Numbered from the stretch's first letter, positions 22,863 through 34,673 are shown. The stretch: 64,000 nt of DNA from Engraulis encrasicolus (GCF_034702125.1 NC_085857.1:57362426-57426425); one strand, 5' to 3'. Program-made: numbers and translations. The notes: generated by a model from the letters alone, not told the origin.

Positions 22863-23260
22863 AAGAGCAACTACAGGAGAAAAGAAACATCAGAAAGCCA
22901 TGTCGAAAGTTTGAAAGATAATTAATTTAACACAAGGACGGCATATATTAATAGCATTTAAGAAAAATGCATGATTATATACAATTAGATTGCTAAGATT
23001 ACAGCCCTAAGGCTTATTCCCATCTTTTGTCCCTCGACAGGTTAGATGGTCTTTTAAGAAGAAATACAAACAAATTATGAAAATTAACAAATGTAAAAAA
23101 GTGTAAAACAAGTGTAAAATGAGGCGTCGTTGAAGTTGTTTTGTTGTTTCCCCTTAATACAGACCGTTCCACCACTAGAACGTTATAATAGTCACAGAAA
23201 AAATGGAACTACCATAGTACTACCCCACTAAGACAATGCACAGGGCTTTCAGTAATACAT
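22863..23260. other. Probable 3-prime UTR of the 21682 exon
   Basis: AT-rich sequence downstream of the stop with no recognisable repeat and no further finger. Confidence 0.4.
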
Positions 23261-23269
23261 TACAACTTG

Positions 23270-23613
23270 AGCACGATTCGGACGGGACTTTTATTACCTA
23301 TGGACCCCCGGTGACTCAGAATAATTACGAGTAATGTCTGAGTTCTTAGTCCTGTGGGAATGTGCCATGTCGGCGATTTGTGAGGTAATAATTCCGCCGC
23401 GAATTACCTACTGTATTTCGGCGAAACACAGGCGTCCTGGGGTAATTTCACATAGGCGCGCTGTCTGCTCCCCCTTGTAATGTCTGTGATTTGAGTAAAT
23501 AACTGACGTTTTTTTATCCTGTCCGAATGCGCCCCGAAAAATCACGGAAGTCCGGGGGTAATTGCGAATTACCAGGGGTCCATAGGTAATATTTATCCCG
23601 TGCGAATCGGGCT
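23270..23613. mobile_element. MITE with AGCMCGATTCG ends
   Basis: AGCACGATTCGGACGGGA at the left matches the complement of TCCCGTGCGAATCGGGCT at the right, and GGTAATAATTCC/GGGGTAATT words recur inside. A 3-bp TTG flanks both sides, too short to be sure of the superfamily. A diverged relative is suggested at 60625-60825. Confidence 0.65.
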
Positions 23614-23669
23614 TTGATTGTTGGCATTCTGGTAACAGCTAATTTATTACAGAAGCCCTGTTATGAAAT

Positions 23670-23675
23670 AATAAA
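23670..23675 (+). promoter_or_regulatory. Candidate polyadenylation signal
   Basis: AATAAA lies about 810 bases downstream of the 21682 exon stop. It is the first perfect copy I noticed, but a repeat lies in between, so its use is uncertain. Confidence 0.3.
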
Positions 23676-23844
23676 CATTACCAATAATGCAACATAAACC
23701 ATAATTCAGTCGCAGTGTGATTTGAAAGGGATGTTAAGACATCAGTAGATTATTCAGCCTGCGCTGGAGAACTAGTGCATGGAAAAGCTCTCAGGGATGC
23801 CCATGTGGAAGTGCTAACCATATTAATGATGAGAAAATGCTTAA

Positions 23845-24496
23845 AGGTACACCGTATGAGATTTTTAGTTGTTTAATTCCAGAATCCATGTTACCCATTC
23901 ACTAATGTTACCTTCTTCATGAATACTTACTTACCACCACCATAAAATTCAAAGTATTCATTATGACTGGGAAAAATCATGAAAAGTCGGGCTGCAACAA
24001 TTAGTCGACTAATCATGACTAATCGACTATAAATTTAAATATAAAATTAAGAATTTTCATTGTCGACTAATAATTTAATATTTTTTTTACTTCCTTTACT
24101 AATGCTTTATTACTTTATTGAAACCTAAAATTGGCCAGGATGTATGAATTGAACGTTGTATCTTGGAGTAGATAAGCTACCATCATGATTTAAGGTTTTT
24201 TTTCACTTTCCTAGAGGCAGGGAAGGTTTGTCGGAAGATGGAGCCAGTGGGTTTTTTTCCCGTTACAAATCGTGACTAGATCTGACGATTAGTCGACTAT
24301 TAAAATAATCGTTAGTTACAGCCCTAATGAAAAGGTGGATCTTCTCCATGGTCCGCCATTTTAAATTTCCAGAAAGGGCCATACTAGAAAATGTTAGTTT
24401 ATTACGTAGTCAACATTGGTGAAAAGATCAAATTTGGAAATAGGCAATTCAATGAACAGCATGGTTACAGTAAACCATTTCCTGCACAGTGTACCT
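23845..24496. mobile_element. TTAA-type MITE carrying a nested hAT
   Basis: AGGTACACCGT and CAGTGTACCT ends are flanked by TTAA (23841-23844 and 24497-24500), as for piggyBac or Kolobok elements. Relatives lie at 29251-30128 and 57181-57524, with partial copies near 2060-2250, 6590 and 44163. The hAT at 23987-24326 is inserted in it. Confidence 0.8.
23987..24326. mobile_element. 340-bp hAT MITE nested in the TTAA element
   Basis: TCGGGCTGCAAC and GTTACAGCCCTA ends with a perfect 8-bp duplication ATGAAAAG at 23979-23986 and 24327-24334. GTCGACTAATCG words fill both subterminal regions. Excising it restores the TTAA element continuously. Confidence 0.9.
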
Positions 24497-24786
24497 TTAA
24501 AGAAACAGTCTATCCTTTTTTATTCTCACATATTTTGCAGAATTGCCAAGTATAACACACGAGCATAGCTTAGCATAATCACTGTAAGTAAATGACACCT
24601 CTAGCATCAAGCCACAAGTGATCACATCATTTGTGATCATTCATATTAGAGTGCTAACTACATTAGATGTTTTATGTGGTACCATACGTCCATTGCAACA
24701 CTTAATATAGCTATACTGTCATACCCGGCATAGCAAATGCATAGAGAGAAAAAAACCTATGTATTCTCATATTTTACCTTTCTCTG

Positions 24787-25019
24787 GGGTCAAAGACGTC
24801 CAAAAAGGAACTGTCATTCAGTGTAACGGATACCTTCTGCTGACTGTAACTGTAAAAAACATGATTTTTAAATTGTTTCAAGTGAATGGATGACAGCCGA
24901 GGCTTTCATGAATTCACTGGAAAAAAATAAAATAAAAAGAGTCATGTTTCTTACAGTTACAGTCAGCAGAAGGTATCCGTTACACTGAATGACAGTTCCT
25001 TTTTGGACGTCTTTGACCC
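24787..25019. mobile_element. 233-bp GGGTCA-terminus MITE
   Basis: Inverted repeats of about 69 bp are perfect at both ends (GGGTCAAAGACGTCC to TAACTGTAA) and contain the CATTCAGTGTAA motif. TCTG flanks both sides (24783-24786 and 25020-25023). It shares termini and internal motif with the 3.5-kb element at 12338 and is probably a deletion derivative of that family. Confidence 0.9.
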
Positions 25020-25023
25020 TCTG

Positions 25024-25614
25024 CTATTGTTTGTAAATTAATTTAATCCATTAATACAGCTGATATACAATTTAAAGTAATAATTACATTTACATTTTGT
25101 GTCGTCACTATGCATGCTCTTGTATATAAGTTTGTATAACTAAGTTTATGTAACTGTAAAAAGATGCAAAAGATTAAATTTAAAGAAATATGGCTTTGCG
25201 ACACAACACAATAAAGAGATTAACTGAAAACAGACTTAAAGTGGTGTATCGTGATCTTGATATAAAGTATCCATATCGTGATGTATGTTTTCTTTTCCAT
25301 CGCCCAGCACTACATTTATTTTTCAAATGTACACTACCCATTCATGAATTAGATGTTTTCATGAATATTTACAGTTATCTACTGCTCCCTGTTGGCTACT
25401 GCATGCTATTGCTTCATGCCTGATGATGTACTTGTCCAAACTACGACACATGGACAATTTGTGGCCAGAAATCCTACATTTATGTTGATTCCAAAAGTAA
25501 AAGTAGAATTAAAAACAAAGCCAAATCCTGACACTTTCCTGAGCAGGGCTAACTTCACATGCTGTTTTCAGACCGCCAAGTACTTATACTTTTATTTTTG
25601 ACACCTCTGATCCT
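25024..25614. other. Nothing recognised
   Basis: AT-rich intergenic sequence. Short plus-strand frames at 25190-25601 have no domain or splice support. Confidence 0.4.
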
Positions 25615-25618
25615 TTAA

Positions 25619-27067
25619 CCCTTTAGCTCCCATAACGGCCGTGAACGTCCGGCTGGATCTGTACCATAACGGCCGCGGCCGGCCGGAATATTTTCATATG
25701 AAAATACGGCTGAACGGCCGTCATCATGCAGTTTTTCCAGCTTTCAAACACTTAAGCTCAATATTACAGACCCTCCTCGATATACTTTCAGTATAAAAAC
25801 TATATGTTTATATTATATTATTTTTCAGTATTTAGATTTTATTACGAGATGCGCCGCTTTATGCGATTTGGCAATCTGCCGTCAATTCAAATGACGGCCG
25901 TCCGAGATTGGATGGCTACAAACACAACCATTCTGTTTCTACAACCAATATACACTAGGCCTAAATATGAAAACTTCCAACCCTCTTCGATCTATTTTCA
26001 TGGTCAACAGCACATGTTTATGACTATTTTAGGCTATTTTAGATCATGTTGTTTTATTAGGCTTATGAGATGGTGTTCAACTGTGATGAGTTCTGCCATG
26101 GTCCTAAATAGCAAACACAACTGTCCAGCCGATGTCTACACGCTACATATTAAAAATGTAAACCGTCTTCGGTGTGTTTTCAGAGTCAAACCATAGGCCT
26201 ATGTTGGTATCCAACTATCTTAGTTTCCTGGAACAACGATGCGACAGCTCTGCGTAACAGCGCATCTGGAAGCGCAGCATGATAGGCTACTCATTTTGCG
26301 TGTCAGCTTTGGCAAAGCAGTCAAGGACTGTTACTACTCCACGTGTCCTTCATAAAAATGTGCGTGAAGACGTTGAGTTGAATGCTAACTTCCAATAATC
26401 GCCTACCAACGTGGTGTTTGTAGCACTTCAATTCCGTATTACTCGGTGATGCCTGGCGCGTCTTACCTGTGCCAAATTGGGAGGGGAAACTTCCTTACAG
26501 CTCCATTCATGTCCTGGCTGCTATCGCTGACACTTCTACGGTTATCCTTACACGTCTTTGGCATGGTTTAGTTCAAACATTATTAGCTAGTGTAGTCCAT
26601 TACAGTTATACCGCTTGAAACCGCTTGAAAACAGGACTTTTGGGTGAACGACATTTGTTGTCGTCACATGATCATTGTTCAACTTTGACCCTGGATGGAT
26701 GGATGGATGGATAGACGAAGGATAGATAGATAGATGGATAGAGAGATCGATAGATAGATAGATAGGCCTAAATATATAGATATATAGATAGATAGGCCTA
26801 GATAATATCGGATTTTATCACATTTTTATCATTTAATCCACATCAAAGGCACTCTATGGGAATACTGAACAATTAATTATCCATAAATGATATACCATTT
26901 GAAAGTGTGTTTTCTCTACTTTAATATGAAAGTAACTTGTAATTGACACTTTTCATGTCTTTTCAAGTTATTTGACATTATTTAAAATATGACCAAAATG
27001 CAGCTTTTTTCTTAGAATTCTTGGTAGAATTCCGGCCTATTCAAAAAAAGTTCTGGTAGCTAAAGGG
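25619..27067. mobile_element. piggyBac-like non-autonomous element
   Basis: Ends CCCTTTAGCTCCC and GGTAGCTAAAGGG are flanked by TTAA (25615-25618 and 27068-27071). TTAA plus a CCC terminus is typical of piggyBac. Near the left end ACGGCCG words occur in both directions and could pair. The 130-codon frame at 25804 is AT-rich with no transposase motif. A GGAT/GATA microsatellite lies at 26692-26800. Confidence 0.8.
26692..26800. repeat. (GGAT)n/(GATA)n microsatellite
   Basis: Tetranucleotide runs GGAT then GATA with interspersed TAGGCCTA words. Confidence 0.9.
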
Positions 27068-27074
27068 TTAAATA

Positions 27075-27875
27075 AAAGGCTTATAACCACGGTCTAAATC
27101 ATCACCAGACAGCCAGCCAAATGCTGGTCAAAATTCAGTTTGGCTGCGAGAAAAGGAAACTTACGAGCCATTTTGAGCCATTAGTGAGTGTGTGTTTGGC
27201 TAGTAAGGTTAACATCCACCAAACATTTTGACGGGTGATGAAACATTTTTATTGTGAGCCCTGCTTGTATCTGTATTGTGTGTGTATGGACACTTTCTAC
27301 AGACTCTATGTATTGCATTGTAATGCATGTGTCTATTTTCACATTGCCTGTAAATATTGTGTAGCCGCGGCCCAGAGTTTGAGAATTACTGCTGTAGGCT
27401 GTTTGGTGCTAGAAAAATGCACCTCATGAGCAACGTCAGACGCAGGAAAGGTACACGGTGCGGTTATCCACCGAGATAACACCGCCTTATGAAATTCAAA
27501 AGGTTATTGTCACCGTCAACATTTATTAGCGCGGCAATCGTGACAGCCCTAGACTGGTCAATTGTTCATTTTTTCCTGTGCTTGGAAGAGTTAGGGCATC
27601 CTTGGCCTTATGATATACAGTACAATGTAATGACCTCATGGCGTGACCTCTGTTTCACATTGAAGATGTACGTTGAAGGGGATGGCGTTGTACAATCTAC
27701 ACAATTCATTCTGAAATGTTGTTTTGTCTTGTATTTTTGTATTTGCATTTTATTTCATTACAACCTGTCTGATAACAAGTGTCAAATGCTATAATGCTAC
27801 TTGACCTGTCCTCTGGCTCCCTCTACAGGCTACTGACCTGATGTTATACCGAATCCGATATATCTTAATATCTTA
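27075..27875. other. Repeat fragments without clear borders
   Basis: CCAGCCAAATGCTGGTCAAA and TTTGGCTAGTAAGG resemble pieces of the 52105 hAT family. GTGACAGCCCTAG near 27538 looks like one hAT end. No exon is seen. Confidence 0.35.
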
Positions 27876-27879
27876 TATT

Positions 27880-28700
27880 TTATTATATTACCTTTTCTTT
27901 CCTAATGTTATACCATTGTAATGCCATATAAAAATATATGTAAGAAGGTACAGAGTTTGGACAAAACAACTGAGACACCTGTCATTTTAGTATGGGAAGT
28001 TTCCTCTTGCGTCCTATCCTTTTTGAACTCTGATACGTCATAATAGTGTGTGCAAAATTTTTACCAAAACTGTGCTCTTACCCTGCTAATTGAACCATCA
28101 CACTTCACTCTACTGGTGCAATGTGCAATCAATGACGATTGGACAATCGGCTGGTCCACTTGAGCCATGAAACATCCCACACTGTCTCAGTTATTTTGTC
28201 CAACCCCTGTATATCATGTACCATATTATACACTGTACATTGTATATTCTTATGGCCTTTTCTTTCCTGATGTTATACCATGTTAATACCTTATGACCTT
28301 TTCTTTGTTATTCTATTAATTCTGTCATTTGTAATTTCTATGCTATAGTCCTGATATTATACCATGTTATGTGATGTATATCTATCTATGTCTTATGGCC
28401 TTTTCCTTCCTGATGTTACACCACATATTTGACATGAAGATGATATAAATAAACTTTTTTCATGACTAGCCAATTTGTCTGGGTGATGTTAAATCTTACT
28501 AGCTAGACATACTATCCATTCACTATCACAGTGGCTAGTCAGTTCTTTCTACCAGTCATACTGAATTTTCACTAACATTTGGCCGCTTGGCTGGTGGTAA
28601 TTCAGAGCCCTGTTTATTATTTATGGCCTTTCTTTCCTCATGTTACACCATGTTATGGCCTTTTCTTTGTTATTCTATTAATTCTGTCATTTGTATTTTC
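27880..28700. repeat. Degenerate tandem repeat (GGCCTTTTCTTTCCTGATGT)
   Basis: The unit CCTTTTCTTTCCTGATGTTA followed by TACCATG recurs near 27888, 28253, 28299, 28387, 28625 and 28652 with variable spacing. It is interrupted by the MITE at 27951-28209. Confidence 0.7.
27951..28209. mobile_element. Tc1/mariner-type MITE
   Basis: CAGAGTTTGGACAAAACAAC at the left and GTTATTTTGTCCAACCCCTG at the right are inverted copies followed inward by TGAGACAC/GTCTCA. TA flanks both sides (27949-27950 and 28210-28211). It is 259 bp with no coding capacity. Confidence 0.85.
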
Positions 28701-28997
28701 TTTTTAGACGTAGAACACTTCAGACTTGATCTAAATTGTAGAATTGGTTAGAAAAAGAAAATAAATGAATTATCTGCCCAGTTGTCTGACTCTTCAAAGT
28801 TTATTTTAAAATATCCTTATCTTGAAACAGCCATCGGCCCTGGGACACACATTACTTATGGGTTGTGTATCTACTGTACAAGCTTTATTTGTAGAATCCA
28901 TATTTTAAATATAAACCACATGCATTATTTTGCACATTTTCCAACTCAAACCTTTATGAACATGAAAACTGATCAGGGGCCAAAGTAGTTTTCATAT

Positions 28998-29146
28998 GTC
29001 CCTGTGTGGCCTAATGGTAAGGCACTGGGTTACTATGCTGGCAACCCGGGTTTGATTCCGGACCGGGTCAGTTGCCGATGCTTCCCCATCGCCCCACTTA
29101 TTTCCTGTCTCTCCTCCACTGTCCTGTCAAAAATAAATGCTGAAAA
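28998..29146 (+). mobile_element. tRNA-derived SINE
   Basis: GTGTGGCCTAATGGTAAGGC (A box) and GGGTTTGATTCCGGAC (B box) are correctly spaced. A short body ends CAAAAATAAATGC. The open frame across it is spurious. Confidence 0.65.
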
Positions 29147-29250
29147 ATGCATTTTTCATGTCTCAGGGGTGCAGGGATGGGGGATCCTGTATGTCTTTCC
29201 AGAAGGCAGGAGGCGGAACAGTTCATGTGCAGGGTGGTTTGTGACCTTAA

Positions 29251-30128
29251 AGGTGCAGTGAGTAATAATTTTAGTAGTTTCTTTCCAGAATGTATGCTGC
29301 CCATTCACAAATGTTGCCTTTTTCACACATAACTTCCACCACCATTGAATTCTAAGTATTGTAATTATGACTGAAGAAAATGCGCTTTTCATACATTAAA
29401 AATGGGATCTTCTACCCGGTCTGACATTTTTAATTCCCAGAAGTAGACATTTTTAGCTTCAAAAACTGTGCTTTGATCGTACTAGTAAATATTAGTTAAT
29501 TATTTAGTAAATGGGTGGAAGACGTGACGCCTTGTTTTTTCGTAACATTGGTTAAAAACCTTCAAAACTGTTATTTTTCCTTTAAAAAACAAATGTCAAT
29601 TAAATTTATGGTACATTATGTTTCATATTAGTCTTAGATGAGAAGAAACATTTTCGTTAAGATTTATGTTAAGGTTTATATGTCAAATATCCTGCGGTGT
29701 GACTGTAACATTAATGAAACCTGGAATGTAATATATATATATATATAAATTACCCAACAACATTTTGAATAATGTATGAAGCAGGTGTCAGTCATGTATA
29801 CAAAAGGATTAAAATGGCCATAATGCAGTGAATTTCCTGTGGCATGACTTCATTTTCCTGCGGTGTGACATGCCTATGAAATGTGTTGGTGCAGGACACA
29901 TTTTCCCCAAAATGGCAAAAATAAGGCGAAATTCCACGGACCACTAAGTGCTTTATTTTTTTTTTTAAATTTCAGGAATTGGAAAAACTTTTTTTTTTTT
30001 TGCGTTACGCCCTTAAGCGTCAACCACCCAAATATTCATGAAAAGGTTGCATTTGACTATAGGCAACACAGTTTCAATGAGTAGCATATTTGGAATACCT
30101 ACTCTGGACAATCCTACACAGTGCACCT
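29251..30128. mobile_element. TTAA-type MITE interrupted by a GGGTGG element
   Basis: AGGTGCAGTGAG and CACAGTGCACCT ends with TTAA at 29247-29250 and 30129-30132. It is the same family as 23845 and 57181. Removing 29513-30029 joins TTAGTAAAT to ATTCATG, which matches the uninterrupted relative near 44255. Confidence 0.85.
29513..30029. mobile_element. 517-bp GGGTGG-terminus transposon, AAAT duplication
   Basis: GGGTGGAAGACGTGACGCC to GTCAACCACCC, flanked by AAAT at 29509-29512 and 30030-30033. It is an internally deleted relative of 4302-5221, sharing TTTTTTCGTAACATTGG and the GCGGTGTGAC motifs. Confidence 0.9.
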
Positions 30129-30311
30129 TTAACAAATTATCGGTGCTTTGCAGATGAGGCGGGTGGTGCATGTGCATGTGACATTTTCAGATCAAAATAA
30201 ATATATAGTAAATAATTTGGTTCCTAATAACCTGCAGCACCGCATACATAGCTTCTTTGTGCAGACGGGCTTGTGGCGGGTTCATTCACTCTTTGCTAAT
30301 CAGGCTGAATT

Positions 30312-31420
30312 ACCGTATTGGCCCGAATATAAGACGTGGTTTTTGTTCTAAAAATAGTACTCTAAAAAGGGGGGTCGTCTTATTTCCGCGCGCTAGAGAA
30401 AAAAGTAAAAAAAAATTTTTTTTTTTTTAACTTAACCTGAATTCGGCCATCAGCCTATGCTTCACAACAATGCCACAAAACTCAATAATGGATGGGTTAA
30501 GAGATTGTTTTGTCCATATCAAATTTGCAGATGCTTGTTTCGTTATGACAGTTGCACCGCACGTCTATCAACTGTCAATGTCGACGCGATGCGAGTGCAA
30601 GGGGAAAAACACAAGTCAATCGCGGCTTGTTGCTCTGCTTTTATTTGTGTTTGGTTTTACAGTCTCATCAGGAAAGCTTTGGTCGTTCTCTCTGGTCAGC
30701 CGATAACGCCACTAGAACTAAAGAAATGAAGGGTGATCTGACGAACAACCTGTAGGCTAAGTTTTGGATGCTGTCATAAGCCAATCAATGGTCATCTGTG
30801 TGTGCGCGACAAAGCGACGATATGCCTCGCAACGATGCAACAACACAGAATAATGGTTAGGGCAAGAGATTGTCTTGTTCATATAAAATCACTAGGAGTT
30901 TTACCCTTGGTACGAAATGAATATCAATCGGACTTTTAATGTCAACGTGATCCTGATAGGTAGCGCATGGGTTTCAAGTGCAATGCGTCAATCTGCCTTT
31001 GGTCACGTTCGGTTTCTACAGTCCAATGGAAAACTTTGGATGCATAAAATGAACGGCGATTTGGCGAGACGGCTGCTGGTTAGATATTGCTGTCAACGAA
31101 GCATTTCGCATCTGTGCATTGCACAATAGATTGCCTATCTCTACTGGACTGGTTGCCTGCCTGGCGCAGACTCTGAATGTAGGCTATGTTGCGGCGGACC
31201 CAGACGGCTGTAGCCTGTTACGGTGCCTATTGGCGCTTGACAGGTGAAGTGAGTAGGCCTAAAGAAAGGAAAAGGATATGAGTAGCCATCTGTGGTCTTA
31301 TATCATGGAAATTCCATGAAAATGATATTGTGAAATTTGTTCTTTGTAAAAAGCCTCAGATTTTCCAACAAATTAAAAACTGCATTTTGAAAAAAGTGGA
31401 CTATTCTTTAGCAGGTTTGC
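30312..31420. repeat. Dispersed repeat beginning CGTATTGGCCCGAATATAAG
   Basis: Related in order to 20404-21290. Several short plus-strand frames cross it without recognisable domains. Near 31451 a GATAGACCGATATAT hAT-like end begins without a partner. Confidence 0.5.
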
Positions 31421-31826
31421 CAATTTTTTTTGAAATCCCAAGGGTGTACACTAAGGATAGACCGATATATATCGGGCCGATATTTGCATAGTTTAAGTGT
31501 ATCGGTATTGGCCGATACGCATGTGGTTTTGGCCAATACGCAATATTTATTATTTTATGTCATTCAGGTTTTTTCAAAAGCACCAAGACACTTTATTTTT
31601 TATTACTTGATTGTTAAGGTCTTTGCACACAGGACGCGATGCGATTTTGCGAAGAAAACGCGGGGCGAATTAGTCGCCAAAAATTATGCACACCGGATGC
31701 GATGCGATTTTGCGACCTTGTGACATCAAAACATTCCAAAAATCGCGCTGGTGAGTTCTGCGACAAATTGATAGCAGCAGCAGCACGGACGAGGTCGTCA
31801 TCATCTTCACTCCAAACGTTTTGCTT

Positions 31827-33160
31827 GGTATAGGCCTACCCACACATTAGATTAATTGGCCTGGGGAGACCTTTCCCTGCCGTTTGCAAAATGATATTAG
31901 GCTACTGTAACACAACTGGCTTTCGCTCAAAAGTGAATGCGAATCAATCAGGTCAACCATTCCATTACCTACACAAACAAGATTATGGCAGGCCTGTAAC
32001 TAAAGACAACATTTGAAGTACACAAACAATTTGAAGTGCACACACATCTTTTGCCTATCAGTCAAACGAGTAGCCTAAAAGGCGTGCATGCCTCTGAAAA
32101 AATGCAGTCTCTCGGCCAATGCAGCACACATCGCACGCTCCACGCTCATCCGACCTGTAGCTATAGGCCTATATTTCTTTTCTGCAACAGTGATGAAGTG
32201 GTCCGCACTGGGTATTAGCTTCAAAAATATAAACTTTATTTCATTTTTTATTTCATTTTTTAAAGAATGAAATAAAGTTCATATTTTTGGAATACCAAGC
32301 GCGGACCACTTCATCACACTGTTTACCACTTTTTGTCTGGCACCTGGATAACTTTGTGGATGTGCGCATTCCAACCGCCAAACGCTATTTTCTGCAACAG
32401 AGGAAATGCTTTCTCACGTAAATGTTGACCCAACAGCAGACGTCCGTGGCAACATTGACAATACAGGGCGCTTAACAGTGACAACTAGATTTGTTCCGAG
32501 GCAAATGAAACGGCCACTTCATCCTACGAGATGAGCTGAATTTCTATGTATGATGTAAGAGCGGCGTGTGACTCAATTTGAGCCAGTTGGTGCCAAATAC
32601 GAGGTATGCCCCTCAGAGAAAATGTGCCCTCCTCATTCCTTGGTATACCCACATAGCCTATTAGATAAATTGGCCTGGCGAGACATTTCCCAGCCGTTTG
32701 CAAACTGACATTAGGCTATTGTAACAAGTTGCTTTTGCTCAAAAGCGGTTGAATCATGCCAACCATTTCATTACACAAACACGATTAGGCCAGGTAGGCT
32801 ATATAACAAAAGATGTGAAGTACACAAACATTTGAAGTACACAAACAATTTGAAGTGCACAGACATTTTTTTTCTTTTGCCTATCAGTCACACACGGAAA
32901 AGGCGTGCATGCTCCTGAAGAGATGCAGCTTCTTGGGCCAATGCAACACATCACGCTCTTCTACGCTCACTCGACACCTGTAGCTATTTCTTTTCTGTAA
33001 CAGAGGAAATGCTTTCTCGTGTAAATGTTGACCCAATAACAGCAGACGTCCGTGGCAACATTGACAATGCAGGGCGATTGACAGAGTGACAACATTCGGT
33101 TGTATTTGTTCCGAGGCAAAACGGACAGAGGTGGCCGCTGGTGTTCAGACACTTAGGTCA
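31827..33160. repeat. Tandem duplication, period about 0.8 kb, two copies
   Basis: CTTGGTATA...ATTGGCCTGG, GTTTGCAAA, TTTGAAGTGCACA, TTTTGCCTATCAGTCA, GGCGTGCATGC and ACAGAGGAAATGCTTTCTC occur in the same order from 31827 and from 32639. The first copy contains an extra insertion at 32191-32400. No coding exon. Confidence 0.8.
32191..32400. mobile_element. Insertion with 13-bp direct repeat and a perfect-stem hairpin
   Basis: TTTTCTGCAACAG occurs at 32178-32190 and 32388-32400. The second tandem copy has a single version near 32990 (TTTTCTGTAACAGAGG). The left 125 bases fold on themselves: TGATGAAGTGGTCCGC, TATAAACTTTATTTCATT and their complements. The rest (32317-32387) has no match in the window. 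Confidence 0.7.
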
Positions 33161-33164
33161 GATG

Positions 33165-34080
33165 CCCAAGACAAGGTGTGTGCCTCGGAGAAAATGTAGC
33201 CCACTTCATTCGGACCTCGGAAGGATGTGAGGGCATGGCTGGCTGCATTGCCACATAATGCCATGTAGGCTACCTTCCCTTCGAATGAAAAGGGGACTCT
33301 ATTTTTGAGACCACAGTTGCCAATTTATCAGACGCAATATAATGGAGCGGACAAGTTTCATTTCAGTGTTTTAGCAGATCACTCTAACACATTGCAGGTT
33401 GCGCAATGTAGGCCTAGGCCTGCACCCCCATCACTTCATAATTACACCAAAGAACAGCTCTGCACGTCCCCGTGAAAAGTTTTGAGACACAACTTATAAG
33501 AACAGGCAATTATCACTGCGCCACATGGACTGGCCACTGCGTTTCATTTATAGGCTCGACATGCATTAGTTTTTGACGGGGTCTGTTTTAAAAGTGCATG
33601 CATGCATTTGGTCATCGAAACGAGAATATTGTCTTTTGTGCTGGGCCACTCAAAGCTGCCAAGTCATTCATTGACTACGTTTCCAATGGGTAGGCTAGTT
33701 GTCTTGGCAGCGCTTCATGATATCCCTAGTCGAGATGCCATTTCATCTTGACAGGTTTAAAATTCAATAGCACGACATGTCGGACCTTTATTATTTGCTT
33801 TTATTTCTCATCTATTTAATCCAACACCTGCTTTACTGATGGGCACGCATGCCATGCCTCTTTTCACAAGCAGATCCTACTGCAACGGAACTATATTAAC
33901 TGAGTTGACGAATAAACTTCAACTTGACAAATAAATTAATAAAAAAAAACACTCCTTGTAGTCATTTCACACAGAGGAAGGGTGTAAGCCTGAACAGTTT
34001 GTGAATTAAATATTTTTAAAAAGTAAAAAGGAAACCGGTGAATGATTCTTTATTCTTTGTTTATTTCTTCCCAAAGTTAC
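33165..34080. other. Nothing recognised
   Basis: No exon, finger or bounded repeat. AGGCCTAGGCC-type words occur near 33410. Confidence 0.4.
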
Positions 34081-34084
34081 TGGC

Positions 34085-34297
34085 CTAGCCTACTGTGGAC
34101 ATTACATTGCATCGCATTACAATTAGCTGGTGCTTTTATCCAAAGCAGCTTACAGGCATTACAAGGTATTGGTTACAGTGTACTGGCATAGGTGCCTTCA
34201 GGGCACTTCAGGGAAGGCAGCTAAGGGTGGGGATTGAACCTGCCACCCTGTGATCTACAGTCCCAATTCCCTAACCATTACACCACGGCTGCCCCCC
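34085..34297 (-). mobile_element. SINE, minus orientation
   Basis: On the minus strand it starts GGGGGCAGCCGTGGTGTAATGG, continues with a B-box-like GGTTCAATCCCC, and ends in a tail whose plus-strand form is GCTGGTGCTTTTATCCAAAG. A headless related fragment follows at 34340-34455. Confidence 0.7.
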
Positions 34298-34339
34298 TTG
34301 CATACCTGTCTGGGCAGGATGAATCGGTGGCATCCATTG

Positions 34340-34455
34340 GCATTATATTACATTACAAGGACAGTGTATTGGTTACAGTCTCTGGACCAATGTGAGCTTA
34401 GGTCCCTTGCTCTTAAGGGCACTTCAGCCATGGATGGAGGTGTAGGGGTCATTCA
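34340..34455 (-). mobile_element. SINE fragment
   Basis: GTGTATTGGTTACAGTCTC and AAGGGCACTTCAGCCATGG match the body of the neighbouring SINE; the tRNA-like head is absent. Confidence 0.5.
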
Positions 34456-34673
34456 ATCCTGTAATCCGTTGAGGTGGGGTTGCAGGTTAACCATTTTAAG
34501 AAAATGTACCATTATGACATCACATTGGGGGTTCCGCAGGCTCATAGGAGTCTATGTAGAACCCAAGAATCCTGGGGCAGTTCCCCCAACGTAGAGTAGA
34601 GTAGAGTAGAGAAACTTTATTGATCCCCAGGGGGAAATTCAGGTGTCAAGTAGCTACATAAAAACAAACACAG

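Noticed and set aside
25804..26196. 130-codon frame as a transposase or host gene
   Set aside because: No recognisable motif, AT-rich, and inside a non-autonomous piggyBac-like element.
27880..28700. CRISPR-like spaced repeat
   Set aside because: Units are degenerate with irregular spacing in a vertebrate genome; it is a decayed tandem repeat.
28998..29070. Possible functional tRNA gene
   Set aside because: A and B boxes are present but no full cloverleaf was made out and a SINE body follows.
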